A stretch of 21,485 nt of DNA from a virus: the IMG/VR virus record IMGVR_UViG_3300042987_001471, positions 1 to 21,485 of that record; one strand, given 5' to 3'. Every line of letters begins with the position of its first letter. The first letter of the stretch is position 1. A program made the translations under genes and the position numbers. Under the pieces are notes generated by a model that did not search any database, was not told the DNA's origin, and saw nothing but the letters and a program-made list of their open reading frames with translations. Below are positions 5,836-12,671 of the stretch, one piece after another.

Positions 5836-6767
5836 ACGAGTTGCCTGCGCCCATGAGCGCACCAGAGTGCGATTTGCGTGATTTCCAGTTCATGCCGCTG
5901 CTGATCACGCGATTGAAGCGGTCAAAAGCGTGGCTGAAATGCAAGCGCCGGCCGGAACTGGCGTTTTACATGCTCAACCTGTGGACTGCCTCATGGCACG
6001 AAACCCCGGCCGGCAGCCTTGAGGACGACGACGACGTGCTGGCCGACCTGGCCATGTGCGACCCGGCGAAATGGGCCAAGATCAAGTCCGACGCACTGCA
6101 CGGGTGGGTCAAGTGCTCGGATGGCCGGCTCTATCACAGGGTTATCGCAGAGCAAGCCACAGAAGCGTGGCTGCACCGGACAGGCTATCGCGAGCGTCTA
6201 TCAAAGGCCCGTGAGGCGCGCGAAGCCAAGCGCAATGGGCGCGCCATAGGGACTGTCATAGGTTCTATGATAGAGACTATCACAGAGCCTATCACAGACG
6301 GTGTGACAGCCCATATCACATCGACTGTCACAGAGCAGAGGATAGAACAAAGCACAGTTCTTAAGGGACAGGGACAGGGACAGGGACAAGTACAAGAACC
6401 CCCTGTAGTCCCCCAGCCGGCCGAGCGGCCATGGGCGCACCGGGATTGGCTGGCACCGTGGCACCCCCATGCCGAGCGATGGGAGGTTGACCCGGCGCGG
6501 CCGACCATGGGATTAAGGCCGGTGGTGGGTGGTTGGTTCGCAGACGTGATCTGGGAAAAGGCGAAGGAGGCCGGCGATTTGCCCGAAAATCGTTACGACA
6601 CCGTTGAAGGCTTGCGTCCCATGGCTGACTGGCTGAAATCGGGGCGCGACCCAGACGAAATCTACGCGGGAATTCAAAAGGTTGCGCGGCGATCGGGGTA
6701 TTCGCCGCCGGACTCGCTGCGGTATTTCGACCGGGCGGTTCAGGACGCGAAGAGGGCCGTGGCATGA
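5832..6767 (+). CDS. DUF1376 protein, candidate replication organiser
   Basis: A 311-residue protein. Residues 15-110 carry the DUF1376 pattern (PELAFYMLNLWTASWHETPAGSL, then CSDGRLYHRVIAEQ), common in phage genes next to dnaB. Residues 115-137 are basic. Residues 140-175 are four-residue repeats of the form xx(V/I)T, followed by four GQ pairs (179-186). The C-terminal region (about 200-311) is probably a separate domain with several Trp residues. The ATG overlaps the dnaB stop as ATGA, with GAGG seven bases upstream. The repeat-coding stretch (6251-6389) is much AT-richer than its surroundings and holds iteron-like DNA motifs. The layout of N-terminal domain, iterons in the middle and C-terminal domain recalls lambda O, but this is inference. 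Confidence 0.75.
   Translation: MNELPAPMSAPECDLRDFQFMPLLITRLKRSKAWLKCKRRPELAFYMLNLWTASWHETPAGSLEDDDDVLADLAMCDPAKWAKIKSDALHGWVKCSDGRLYHRVIAEQATEAWLHRTGYRERLSKAREAREAKRNGRAIGTVIGSMIETITEPITDGVTAHITSTVTEQRIEQSTVLKGQGQGQGQVQEPPVVPQPAERPWAHRDWLAPWHPHAERWEVDPARPTMGLRPVVGGWFADVIWEKAKEAGDLPENRYDTVEGLRPMADWLKSGRDPDEIYAGIQKVARRSGYSPPDSLRYFDRAVQDAKRAVA
6251..6346 (+). repeat. Iteron-like cluster, candidate replication origin
   Basis: The 8-mer CTRTCAYA occurs exactly at 6253-6260, 6277-6284, 6289-6296 and 6325-6332, and inverted at 6266-6273 and 6302-6309; 6313-6320 differs by one base. All fall in a 12-bp register. Another exact copy is at 6131-6138. By hand count 6252-6365 is about 45% GC, far below the flanking coding sequence. 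Lambda-type phages carry iterons and an AT-rich zone inside the initiator gene next to dnaB-related functions. Origin function is inferred. Confidence 0.55.
6366..6389 (+). repeat. GGACAG hexamer tandem repeat
   Basis: Three exact GGACAG units are followed by GGACAA, encoding Gly-Gln four times. It directly follows the iteron-like cluster. It may be a flexible linker, part of the same origin structure, or a slippage-prone tract. Confidence 0.9.
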
Positions 6768-6961
6768 AGCGGGTCAAGCTTGAGGATTTTCGATTTTCCA
6801 AGCAAATTTCTACGACTTCGCCGCATTGGCCTGCGGTGATGGAGTGGAAAAAGCGCGGCTTGCTGACCGTCACCCCGCAGACAGCGACGCTTGCCGCCGT
6901 GGAACTTTCCAGTGATGGGCTTGAGGTTGCGAACCGGGAGCGGACGCAGTGGCGGGGGTGA
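6764..6961 (+). CDS. Small protein of unknown function
   Basis: A 65-residue, basic protein beginning MKRVKLEDFRFSKQIS, with no recognised domain, signal peptide or membrane segment. Its ATG overlaps the stop of the DUF1376 gene (ATGA) and has GAGGG about seven bases upstream, so it is almost certainly translated as the last gene of the early operon. An 86-base GC-rich gap with nothing I can name follows it. Confidence 0.6.
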   Translation: MKRVKLEDFRFSKQISTTSPHWPAVMEWKKRGLLTVTPQTATLAAVELSSDGLEVANRERTQWRG

Positions 6962-7047
6962 GCGGGGGTGTGTCGCTTGGTGGGAGTGCCGCCGCCGAGC
7001 CGTGAAACGCCGCGCGCGCGGGTCGGTTTGATAGACGGAGGCGGGGC

Positions 7048-7263
7048 ATGAGCGCTGGGAAAACTACAACGCCGCATCTGGCGGAAATGGACGCCATCAC
7101 CGAGTGCAAGCGGCAGATTGAGCCGCTATCCCCGGCCGCGCGTCAGCGGGTCATCTCGTGGCTGCAAGCGTGGGCGCATGATGAACAGGCGGAAAGTTCG
7201 AGGCTTGGCGGGTATGCCATCGTCCCGTCTGGCTATCACGGGGCAAACACGATCCCTGTCTAG
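7048..7263 (+). CDS. Small phage protein of unknown function
   Basis: A 71-residue protein. The central helix IEPLSPAARQRVISWLQAWA (about residues 28-47) resembles a motif seen in many short phage early proteins of the form L-P-ARQRVL-WL. The start is well supported by GGAGG eight bases before the ATG at 7048. The C-terminus is Gly/Tyr-rich. No enzyme or membrane feature is visible. It opens the cluster of small genes between the replication and packaging modules. Confidence 0.65.
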   Translation: MSAGKTTTPHLAEMDAITECKRQIEPLSPAARQRVISWLQAWAHDEQAESSRLGGYAIVPSGYHGANTIPV

Positions 7264-7334
7264 CCCGCACTTCAATCGGCTCTGACGCCAGGCGCCGCGC
7301 CCGAAAAATAGCCGGCCTCGCGCATTTTCTCCGT

Positions 7335-7369
7335 TGACGCCCTGGCGCACTTGTGGGACAAGGGCGTCA
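7335..7369 (+). promoter_or_regulatory. 9-bp inverted repeat in leader of the 7389 gene
   Basis: TGACGCCCT (7335-7343) and AGGGCGTCA (7361-7369) are perfect inverted repeats with a 17-base loop. CTTGT-GGG-ACAAG (7350-7362) can form an alternative inner hairpin that shares two bases with the right arm. The structure ends five bases before the GAGGAG ribosome site at 7375. A TTGACG hexamer at 7334-7339 could be a -35 box but has no good -10. It may be a protein-binding dyad or an mRNA hairpin affecting ribosome access. Confidence 0.45.
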
Positions 7370-7388
7370 GACGAGAGGAGACGCGCAG

Positions 7389-7589
7389 ATGACAGACGCT
7401 CTGGTCTTGGCCCGCAAAGCGGTCAACGCATGCCAATTCGGGTCCCCGGAATGGGAGGACGCCATGGGCCGGGTCCGGGCCATGGTTGCGGCGCAGCCGG
7501 TCAAAGCGTCGCTTGATTGCGTCCTGGCGCGGACTAGCCAGAATACATACCGCGCCATTGCCAAGCGCCGCCAAGGCGCAAAAGGCTGA
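7389..7589 (+). CDS. Small protein of unknown function
   Basis: A 66-residue protein beginning MTDALVLARKAVN and ending in a basic tail (RAIAKRRQGAKG). The start at 7389 has a strong GAGGAG site about eight bases upstream; the in-frame start at 7353 was rejected because it lies within the inverted-repeat leader and lacks a ribosome site. A 125-base gap containing that inverted repeat lies before it, and the next gene begins two bases after its stop. No domain recognised. Confidence 0.65.
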   Translation: MTDALVLARKAVNACQFGSPEWEDAMGRVRAMVAAQPVKASLDCVLARTSQNTYRAIAKRRQGAKG

Positions 7590-7591
7590 CC

Positions 7592-7897
7592 ATGCCCCTC
7601 TATTCCTACTGCACCCAGGGCGGGCGAGTGGATATCCGCCCGCACCGGACGCGCGAGGAGGCGTCGCGGTATCTGCTGGATACGTATGGGCTGCGCGCTG
7701 ACGGCAGGGACGTTTTTGGGGCCTCGTGGTATCCGCCTGCGACTGGCGCGACCTGGCACGCCTCGCTACATCCCAATGAGACTGAGCTAATCCGCGCGTG
7801 CCTGGACTTGTATCCAAGCGCGATGCCGGATTCCCTGCGCGCCGCTGCGGACGCGATCGAGCTAGCCAACGTGAGGGAGGCAGTCGGAGATGAGTAG
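7592..7897 (+). CDS. Protein of unknown function
   Basis: A 101-residue protein beginning MPLYSYCTQGGRVDIRPHRTREEA, with aromatic residues spread along its length (SWYPPATGATWHASLHP at about 45-61) and a helical C-terminus. AAAGG lies about six bases upstream of the ATG, and the previous stop is only two bases away. The composition suggests a small folded cytoplasmic protein; no motif I recognise. Confidence 0.65.
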   Translation: MPLYSYCTQGGRVDIRPHRTREEASRYLLDTYGLRADGRDVFGASWYPPATGATWHASLHPNETELIRACLDLYPSAMPDSLRAAADAIELANVREAVGDE

Positions 7898-8105
7898 AAT
7901 CCGATACGTGATAGAGGCGGATACCGCCGAGGACATGCGTCAGGAAGTCTTGTCGCTGCTCGCCCGCGTAATTGACGCCACAAAATCGACTGCGCATCTG
8001 TCGTCGGAAGGCCGCAAGGAATGCCGGGCGCGGGTATCGGCGCTTGAAGGCGTGCGGTCCGTGCTGGCGGCTGCTGACTTGGCACCGAAAGTGGATCGCT
8101 CATGA
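7890..8105 (+). CDS. Small helical protein of unknown function
   Basis: A 71-residue protein, mostly predicted helix (AEDMRQEVLSLLARVIDAT, then a second helix through GRKECRARVSALEGVRSVLAA). It overlaps the preceding gene by eight bases and has a GGGAGG ribosome site eight bases before its ATG. Its own stop overlaps the ATG of the following gene. Function unknown. Confidence 0.65.
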   Translation: MSRIRYVIEADTAEDMRQEVLSLLARVIDATKSTAHLSSEGRKECRARVSALEGVRSVLAAADLAPKVDRS

Positions 8106-8476
8106 GCGCTGAAACCTACGCTTATTGGCAGTCCATGGCTGAGCATCACGAAGCCCGCATGAACGCCGTGATCGCCCTGCCATCGTGGCGCCGCTGGCGA
8201 TCGCTGTGCGACGAACGCATGCACCATTCGACGTGGCAGATGGTCGCGTCGGACAAGGCGGAGGGACTGAAACATGGAGCCGATTTGGACGTTGACGGAG
8301 CCGGGGACGCTGAGCCTGAGCGGCACGCGGTTCGCGGTCGTGATGCGAGAGCCGGGCGACTACCGCGTGTGGTTCGACGGGAAGCAAGCGGCTTGCAGCG
8401 GTTCCTACAGCGTGCTTTCGAGTGCAAAGCAGGGCGTGCTCGATCTCGTCGCGGAAACACTCGAAATGGGGCTTGA
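8102..8476 (+). CDS. Unknown protein with out-of-frame-looking C-terminal extension
   Basis: A 124-residue ORF whose ATG overlaps the previous stop (ATGA). Residues 1-59 (MSAETYAYWQSMAEHHEARM, then WRRWRSLCDERMHHSTWQM) look like a genuine small protein. Residues 60-124 are Arg/Ala/Gly-rich and of the type produced by reading GC-rich coding DNA in the wrong frame, and they overlap the whole of the better-supported 8274-8483 gene. A TGA lies in the next frame at 8268-8270, just before the ATG at 8274. A single-base indel would therefore make this an ordinary 55-60-residue protein coupled to the next gene. It may be a sequencing or assembly error, a real frameshift, or a true extension. Confidence 0.5.
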   Translation: MSAETYAYWQSMAEHHEARMNAVIALPSWRRWRSLCDERMHHSTWQMVASDKAEGLKHGADLDVDGAGDAEPERHAVRGRDARAGRLPRVVRREASGLQRFLQRAFECKAGRARSRRGNTRNGA

Positions 8477-8483
8477 GCCGTGA
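8274..8483 (+). CDS. Small protein of unknown function
   Basis: A 69-residue protein beginning MEPIWTLTEPGTLSLSGTRF, which reads as a beta-rich fold (TRFAVVMREPGDYRVWFDGK) followed by a C-terminal helix. A strong GGAGGG site lies eight bases upstream of the ATG, making it more credible than the overlapping frame of the 8102 ORF. Its stop overlaps the GTG of the next gene as GTGA. No family recognised. Confidence 0.65.
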   Translation: MEPIWTLTEPGTLSLSGTRFAVVMREPGDYRVWFDGKQAACSGSYSVLSSAKQGVLDLVAETLEMGLEP

Positions 8484-8629
8484 CCTTCCTAGCAACCGCC
8501 TGCATGGTCGCCGGCATCGCCCTGTCGATCATTGCCGCCGCGCTGTTCTACGGCCTTGCGGGCGGGATCGGCATGACCGCTGTTTGGCTGCTTCTCTATG
8601 CCGTGTGTAACAGTGGCGCGACCAGCTAG
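8480..8629 (+). CDS. 49-residue membrane protein, possible holin
   Basis: The GTG at 8480 overlaps the previous stop (GTGA). The protein has two hydrophobic stretches, about residues 3-24 (LATACMVAGIALSIIAAALF) and 27-43 (AGGIGMTAVWLLLYAVC), separated by only a short glycine turn, with almost no charged residues. This is a small integral membrane protein, probably two helices. Small membrane proteins upstream of terminase genes are often holins or spanin partners, but there is no endolysin in the window, and the chain is shorter and less charged than typical class II holins. Superinfection exclusion or another membrane role is equally possible. Confidence 0.5.
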   Translation: MTFLATACMVAGIALSIIAAALFYGLAGGIGMTAVWLLLYAVCNSGATS

Positions 8630-8828
8630 ATCGCCTGTCCCGCTAGCCCGCGTCCTGGCGCGCATTGGTTGGTCCGTCTCGCATGCCGCGCGTCTTGCCG
8701 GGGTGTCGCGTCGGACCATGACGCGCTGGGCGATGGGGGACATTCGCGCGCCGTATGACGTGGCCCGCTGGCTGGTCGCGGTGGCGCGTTCGATCGAGCG
8801 GATACCGAAACCGCCTGCGCGCGATTAG
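8598..8828 (+). CDS. HTH protein upstream of terminase
   Basis: A 76-residue protein. Residues about 17-48 (ARVLARIGWSVSHAARLAGV, then SRRTMTRWAMGD) form a clear helix-turn-helix resembling those of small phage regulators, followed by a helix and a Pro-rich basic tail. The start is uncertain: ATG 8598 overlaps the membrane-protein gene by 32 bases and lacks a good ribosome site; GTG 8613 is an alternative. It lies immediately before the late promoter and the small terminase gene, so it could regulate late transcription or assist DNA recognition for packaging, but neither is shown by the sequence. Confidence 0.6.
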   Translation: MPCVTVARPARSPVPLARVLARIGWSVSHAARLAGVSRRTMTRWAMGDIRAPYDVARWLVAVARSIERIPKPPARD

Positions 8829-8830
8829 GT

Positions 8831-8859
8831 TTGACACTGCCGCGCGCGTTTGGGCAAAT
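8831..8859 (+). promoter_or_regulatory. Probable late promoter for the packaging/head operon
   Basis: A perfect consensus -35, TTGACA (8831-8836), is followed after 17 bases by GCAAAT (8854-8859), a weak -10; AAATAT at 8856-8861 with a 19-base spacer is an alternative. It starts two bases after the HTH gene stop. The predicted start point (about 8866-8868) coincides with the ATG of the small terminase gene, again implying a leaderless message, as at the Cro promoter. The weak -10 suggests it may need an activator. Confidence 0.5.
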
Positions 8860-8867
8860 ATGCGCGC

Positions 8868-9287
8868 ATGGTAGAGCGGCTTCCGAACGGACGGTTCCCG
8901 AAAGGCAAGGGCGCAGGCTGGGGTGGCTCGGCGAAGGGCGCGTCGAAATCCCGCCCGCACGTTCTCGGCCCTGGGCCTGGCCGTCCGACGTTTAAGGGGG
9001 CGGCTGATGTCCTGCTGCGGGAGGCGTCCCGCGAGCTACAGGCCGAGGCGGTCAAGGATACGATCTTCCGCATCGCCCTGGAATCCGACGACGACAGCGT
9101 GCGGGTAAACGCCGGCAAGGCGTTCCTGGACCGCGTCGAGGGCACGCCGGTTGCCCGTCAGATGACAATCGCGGTCGATGCCACGGACCGGGCTGCAATC
9201 GACCGGCCGCCGGCTGAAACGCGCGAGGAATGGCTAAAGCGAAAGGCGGCGGAACGTGTGGTCACCACAGCCCGGGCCGCAGGCTGA
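8868..9287 (+). CDS. terS: Terminase small subunit
   Basis: A 139-residue protein. The N-terminus is Gly/Lys/Pro-rich and probably flexible and DNA-contacting (LPNGRFPKGKGAGWGG, then GPGPGRPTF). It is followed by a helical region (about 40-90) ending FLDRVEGTPVARQ, a phrase typical of small terminase subunits, and a charged C-terminal helix. It recognises the phage DNA and starts packaging with the large subunit. The upstream TTG at 8850 was rejected because it lies inside the promoter; ATG 8868 has no Shine-Dalgarno but coincides with the predicted transcription start. It overlaps the large subunit by 32 bases. Family assignment rests on context and the C-terminal phrase. Confidence 0.7.
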   Translation: MVERLPNGRFPKGKGAGWGGSAKGASKSRPHVLGPGPGRPTFKGAADVLLREASRELQAEAVKDTIFRIALESDDDSVRVNAGKAFLDRVEGTPVARQMTIAVDATDRAAIDRPPAETREEWLKRKAAERVVTTARAAG

Positions 9288-10647
9288 CGCGATCGCGGCG
9301 GACTGGTGCCCCGAACTTTTCTTCGGTGGCGCGCGCGGTGGCGGCAAGTCGGATTTCCTTCTAGGCGATTTCCTGCAAGACGTGCCGCGCTACGGGCCGG
9401 CATGGCGTGGCATCCTGTTCCGCCGGACGTATGAGCCGGAGCTGAAGGAAATTCTACTCCGGTCGCAGGAGCTATACCCGCCGTCCGGTGCGACCTGGCA
9501 CGAGAAGGACAAGACGTGGAAATGGCCGAACGGCGCGTTCCTCCGGCTGCAATACCTAGAGCGGGAACAGGACGCATCGCGCTACCAGGGGCAGCAATAC
9601 ACGTGGATCGGTTGGGACGAGTTGACGCAGTGGCCTAGCGACGCGGCATACCGGATGATGTTCGCCTGCCTGCGATCGGCTGCGGGTGTGGCGACGAAGC
9701 GGGTGCGAGGCGCCGGCAACCCGGGCGGTCCGGGGCACCAGTGGGTTAAGGCTCGGTTTATTGATCCCGCGCCGCGTGGGTTTGAACTGATCAACGATGG
9801 CCCATGGGAGCGGCTGTTCATTCCGAGCCGCGTGCAGGACAACGCTATCCTGCTCGCATCAGATCCGGGCTATGCGGCACGGCTGCGCGGCGCGGGATCG
9901 GCGGAGTTGGTGCGAGCGTGGCTTGAGGGTGACTGGTCCGTCGTGTCCGGGGCCTACTTCCCGGAGTGGTCGCCGGACAAGCACGTGATCGAGCCGTTTG
10001 AGATTCCGCCGGATTGGCCCCGGTTCCGATCGTTTGACTGGGGATCGGCGCGGCCGTTCAGCGTCGGGTGGTTTGCCGTGTCGGACGGGTCTGACCATCG
10101 TTTCCCACGCGGCGCGCTGGTCCGGTATCGCGAATGGTATGGCATGAAACCCGGATCGCCTAACGTCGGGCTTAAACTGACGGCCGAGGCTGTCGCGCAG
10201 GGCATACGGGACCGCGAGACGGAGCGGGTGCAACTCGGCGTCGCTGATCCAGCCATTTTCGCCGAGGATGGCGGACCGTCGATTGCGCAGCGTATGGCCG
10301 GACACGGCGTGTTGTGGCGCAGGGCGGATAACAAGCGGGTCCCGGGCGCCGGAGCGATGGGCGGCTGGGACGCTGTCAGGTCGCGGCTTGTTGGCGAGGA
10401 TGGCAAGCCGATGTTATTCGTGTTTACAACCTGCCGCGACCTTGTTAGGACGCTCCCTGCACTACAGCACGACGCGCTGCGTCCCGAGGACGTGGATACG
10501 GACGGTGAAGACCATGCGGCGGACGAGTTGAGATACGCCTGCATGTCGAGACCGTGGGTTCCGGCGGCGCGCAAGGCGGCTGTGGTGCAGATCAGCGACT
10601 ACGGTCGCAACAGGCAAAGGGCAGCCCCGGATTGGCGGACGGCGTAG
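9256..10647 (+). CDS. terL: Terminase large subunit (ATPase-nuclease)
   Basis: A 463-residue packaging motor of the Terminase_6/P22-like group. It starts directly with the ATPase: Walker A GGARGGGKS (24-32), Walker B YTWIGWDE (115-122, with D121 and catalytic E122), and motif III GAGNPGG (152-158). The RNase-H-like nuclease follows, with the acidic triad D261 (FDWGS), D331 (VADPAIF) and D423 (AADELRY). It pumps DNA into the prohead and cuts the concatemer. GTG 9256 is used because nothing shorter leaves Walker A in its usual place near residue 25; the gene overlaps the small subunit by 32 bases. All key residues are present. Confidence 0.95.
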   Translation: MWSPQPGPQADAIAADWCPELFFGGARGGGKSDFLLGDFLQDVPRYGPAWRGILFRRTYEPELKEILLRSQELYPPSGATWHEKDKTWKWPNGAFLRLQYLEREQDASRYQGQQYTWIGWDELTQWPSDAAYRMMFACLRSAAGVATKRVRGAGNPGGPGHQWVKARFIDPAPRGFELINDGPWERLFIPSRVQDNAILLASDPGYAARLRGAGSAELVRAWLEGDWSVVSGAYFPEWSPDKHVIEPFEIPPDWPRFRSFDWGSARPFSVGWFAVSDGSDHRFPRGALVRYREWYGMKPGSPNVGLKLTAEAVAQGIRDRETERVQLGVADPAIFAEDGGPSIAQRMAGHGVLWRRADNKRVPGAGAMGGWDAVRSRLVGEDGKPMLFVFTTCRDLVRTLPALQHDALRPEDVDTDGEDHAADELRYACMSRPWVPAARKAAVVQISDYGRNRQRAAPDWRTA

Positions 10648-10658
10648 CGACTGATGAC

Positions 10659-12611
10659 ATGCTCCCAACGCTTCGCGAGTGGTTTCGCGAGGCAGAGGAC
10701 ACCAGCGCGGACGCCAGACAGGAAAGCGAGCGGGCCAGGGACTACCTTGATGGGCGTCAGCTAACCAGCGAACAGGTCGCGACGCTGGCAGAGCGCGGGC
10801 AGCCGGCGGTGGTCGATAACCGCATTCGCCCCAAGGTGAGCTACATCCTCGGCGTGGAAAAGCGGACCCGGACTGATCCCCGGGCATATCCGCGGACGCC
10901 AGATCACGAGCAGGACGCGAACGGCGCGACGGACGCGCTGCGGTATGCCTGCGACGCGGCGCATTTCGAGGAGACCAGCCCGCGCGTGTTGGAGGATATG
11001 CTGGTCGAGGGCACGGGCGGCGTGGATGTCGTCTACAACGAAGCCACGGGCGATATCGACGTCATACAATACCCGTGGGATCGGCTGTTTTGGGACCCGA
11101 GGTCGCGCAATCTCGATTTCTCCGACGCCAAGTATCTCGGCGGCGTGGCGTGGCAGGACGAAGACGAAATTCTGGCCAAGTGGCCCGGGTCAGAGGATGC
11201 GATTGCCGCCGCGCACGTGCTGGAGGCGTCCGACGCGACGACGTATGGCGATCGTCCTAGCGCCACGTGGGGCGATAAGAACCGCAAGCGGGTGCGGGTC
11301 ATCCAATTGCATTGGGTGGACGGTGAGGGTTGGTGGTCCGCGACGTTTACGGGAGGCGGGTTCCTGACGCCGCCGGCACCGTCGCCGTATGTGGACGAGA
11401 ACGGCGCTCCGTCATGCTCGATGGTGCTGCAATCGGCGTATATTGACCGCGAGAACACCCGCTACGGGATCGTGCGGGACATGTTTGATCTGCAGGATGA
11501 GGTCAACAAGCGCCGCTCCAAGGCGTTGCACCTCATGACCGTGCGCACGGTGATTGCCGAACAGGGCGCGGTGCAGGACGTAGACGAAGCCCGGGCGCAG
11601 GTGGCCAAGCCTGACGGTTTCGTAGAAGTCGCGCCGGGGATGCGGTTCGAGATCGGCGACAACGTGAACCTGGCGCAAGGGCACGTCCTGCTGCTGAACG
11701 AGGCGAAGAGCGCGCTAGAGGGGCAGGGACCTAACGCGTTCCTGATGGGCAAGCAGTCGCAGGGCGCGTCCGGTCGGGCGATCATGGCCAGCCAACAGGG
11801 TGGCGTGACTGAGATCGAGGGCACCGTTCTAGAGCGGTTTAAGACCTGGAAACGCCGCGTCTACACGGCAATCTGGCTGCGTATCCGGCAGTTTTGGACC
11901 GCCGAGAAGTGGGTGCGGATCACCGACGACGAGCGCAACGCCAAGTTTGTCGGGCTTAACCAGCCGCTAACGCTGTCGGATGCGTTGGAGGATATGCCGC
12001 CTGAGCAGCAACAGGCGATGGTGGCGCAGCTTGGCGTCATGCCGGGCGATCCGCGTCTGTCGCAGCCGGTGGTAAACGAGGATGGTTCGCCGGTTTTGCG
12101 GAACGACGTGTCGCGCGTGATGGTGGACGTTGTCATTGACGAAGCGCCGGACGTGGTGACGCTACAGCAAGAGCAGTTTGCGCTACTGGCCGATCTGGCC
12201 AAGATCCCCGGCCTGATTCCGCCCGACGCGCTCATTGAGGCGTCGGCGCTGAGAAACAAGGAGACGTTGCTCAAGCGCATGCGCCCGCCGACAGGGCCGA
12301 ATGGTGAGCCGGTTCCGCCCCCGCCGCCGCCCGAGGTGGTGAAGATGCAAGCGGAATTGGAAATGAAGCAGCAGGCAGCGCAGATGGACGCACAGATGGA
12401 AGCGCAGCGGTTGCAGGCGCAGATGGCGGCGGACCAGGCGCGTCTACAGGCAGAGATACAGGCCATGCAGGCTCGTGCGGCGGCTGAGATTGAGATCGCA
12501 CGCCAGCGGGCCGAGGCAGACATACAGATCGCCAGAGCGAAAGCCTTGGCGGATGCAGAGCTACGGGCGCAGCAGGCTATGGCGGCGTCTGAGACGGCTA
12601 CGGTTCAGTAG
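10659..12611 (+). CDS. P22-type portal protein
   Basis: A 650-residue portal, close to the 725 residues of P22 gp1. Residues 53-66 (DNRIRPKVSYILGV) and the WDP/FWDPRSR segment near 145 match P22-type portals. After the Pro-rich run near residue 550 comes a roughly 80-residue coiled coil of Gln/Ala/Met/Glu, corresponding to the long C-terminal barrel helix of P22-like portals. It forms the dodecameric DNA gate at one vertex and docks the terminase and the gp4-like adaptor. ATG 10659 is preferred over the in-frame GTG at 10554: the longer form would add 35 Gly-rich residues that lie within the terL coding frame. No strong ribosome site is visible; TTG 10632 with AAAGGG upstream is an alternative. 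Confidence 0.85.
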   Translation: MLPTLREWFREAEDTSADARQESERARDYLDGRQLTSEQVATLAERGQPAVVDNRIRPKVSYILGVEKRTRTDPRAYPRTPDHEQDANGATDALRYACDAAHFEETSPRVLEDMLVEGTGGVDVVYNEATGDIDVIQYPWDRLFWDPRSRNLDFSDAKYLGGVAWQDEDEILAKWPGSEDAIAAAHVLEASDATTYGDRPSATWGDKNRKRVRVIQLHWVDGEGWWSATFTGGGFLTPPAPSPYVDENGAPSCSMVLQSAYIDRENTRYGIVRDMFDLQDEVNKRRSKALHLMTVRTVIAEQGAVQDVDEARAQVAKPDGFVEVAPGMRFEIGDNVNLAQGHVLLLNEAKSALEGQGPNAFLMGKQSQGASGRAIMASQQGGVTEIEGTVLERFKTWKRRVYTAIWLRIRQFWTAEKWVRITDDERNAKFVGLNQPLTLSDALEDMPPEQQQAMVAQLGVMPGDPRLSQPVVNEDGSPVLRNDVSRVMVDVVIDEAPDVVTLQQEQFALLADLAKIPGLIPPDALIEASALRNKETLLKRMRPPTGPNGEPVPPPPPPEVVKMQAELEMKQQAAQMDAQMEAQRLQAQMAADQARLQAEIQAMQARAAAEIEIARQRAEADIQIARAKALADAELRAQQAMAASETATVQ

Positions 12612-12671
12612 CACCGCCGCCGGGTTCCGGGCGCAAGCGTCGCCGGCTTACGGGCGTTAGTGGGGCTAGCA

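Noticed and set aside
10554-10658. 35-residue upstream extension of the portal from GTG 10554
   Set aside because: Gly/Ala/Gln-rich, inside the terminase frame, with no counterpart in P22-type portals.
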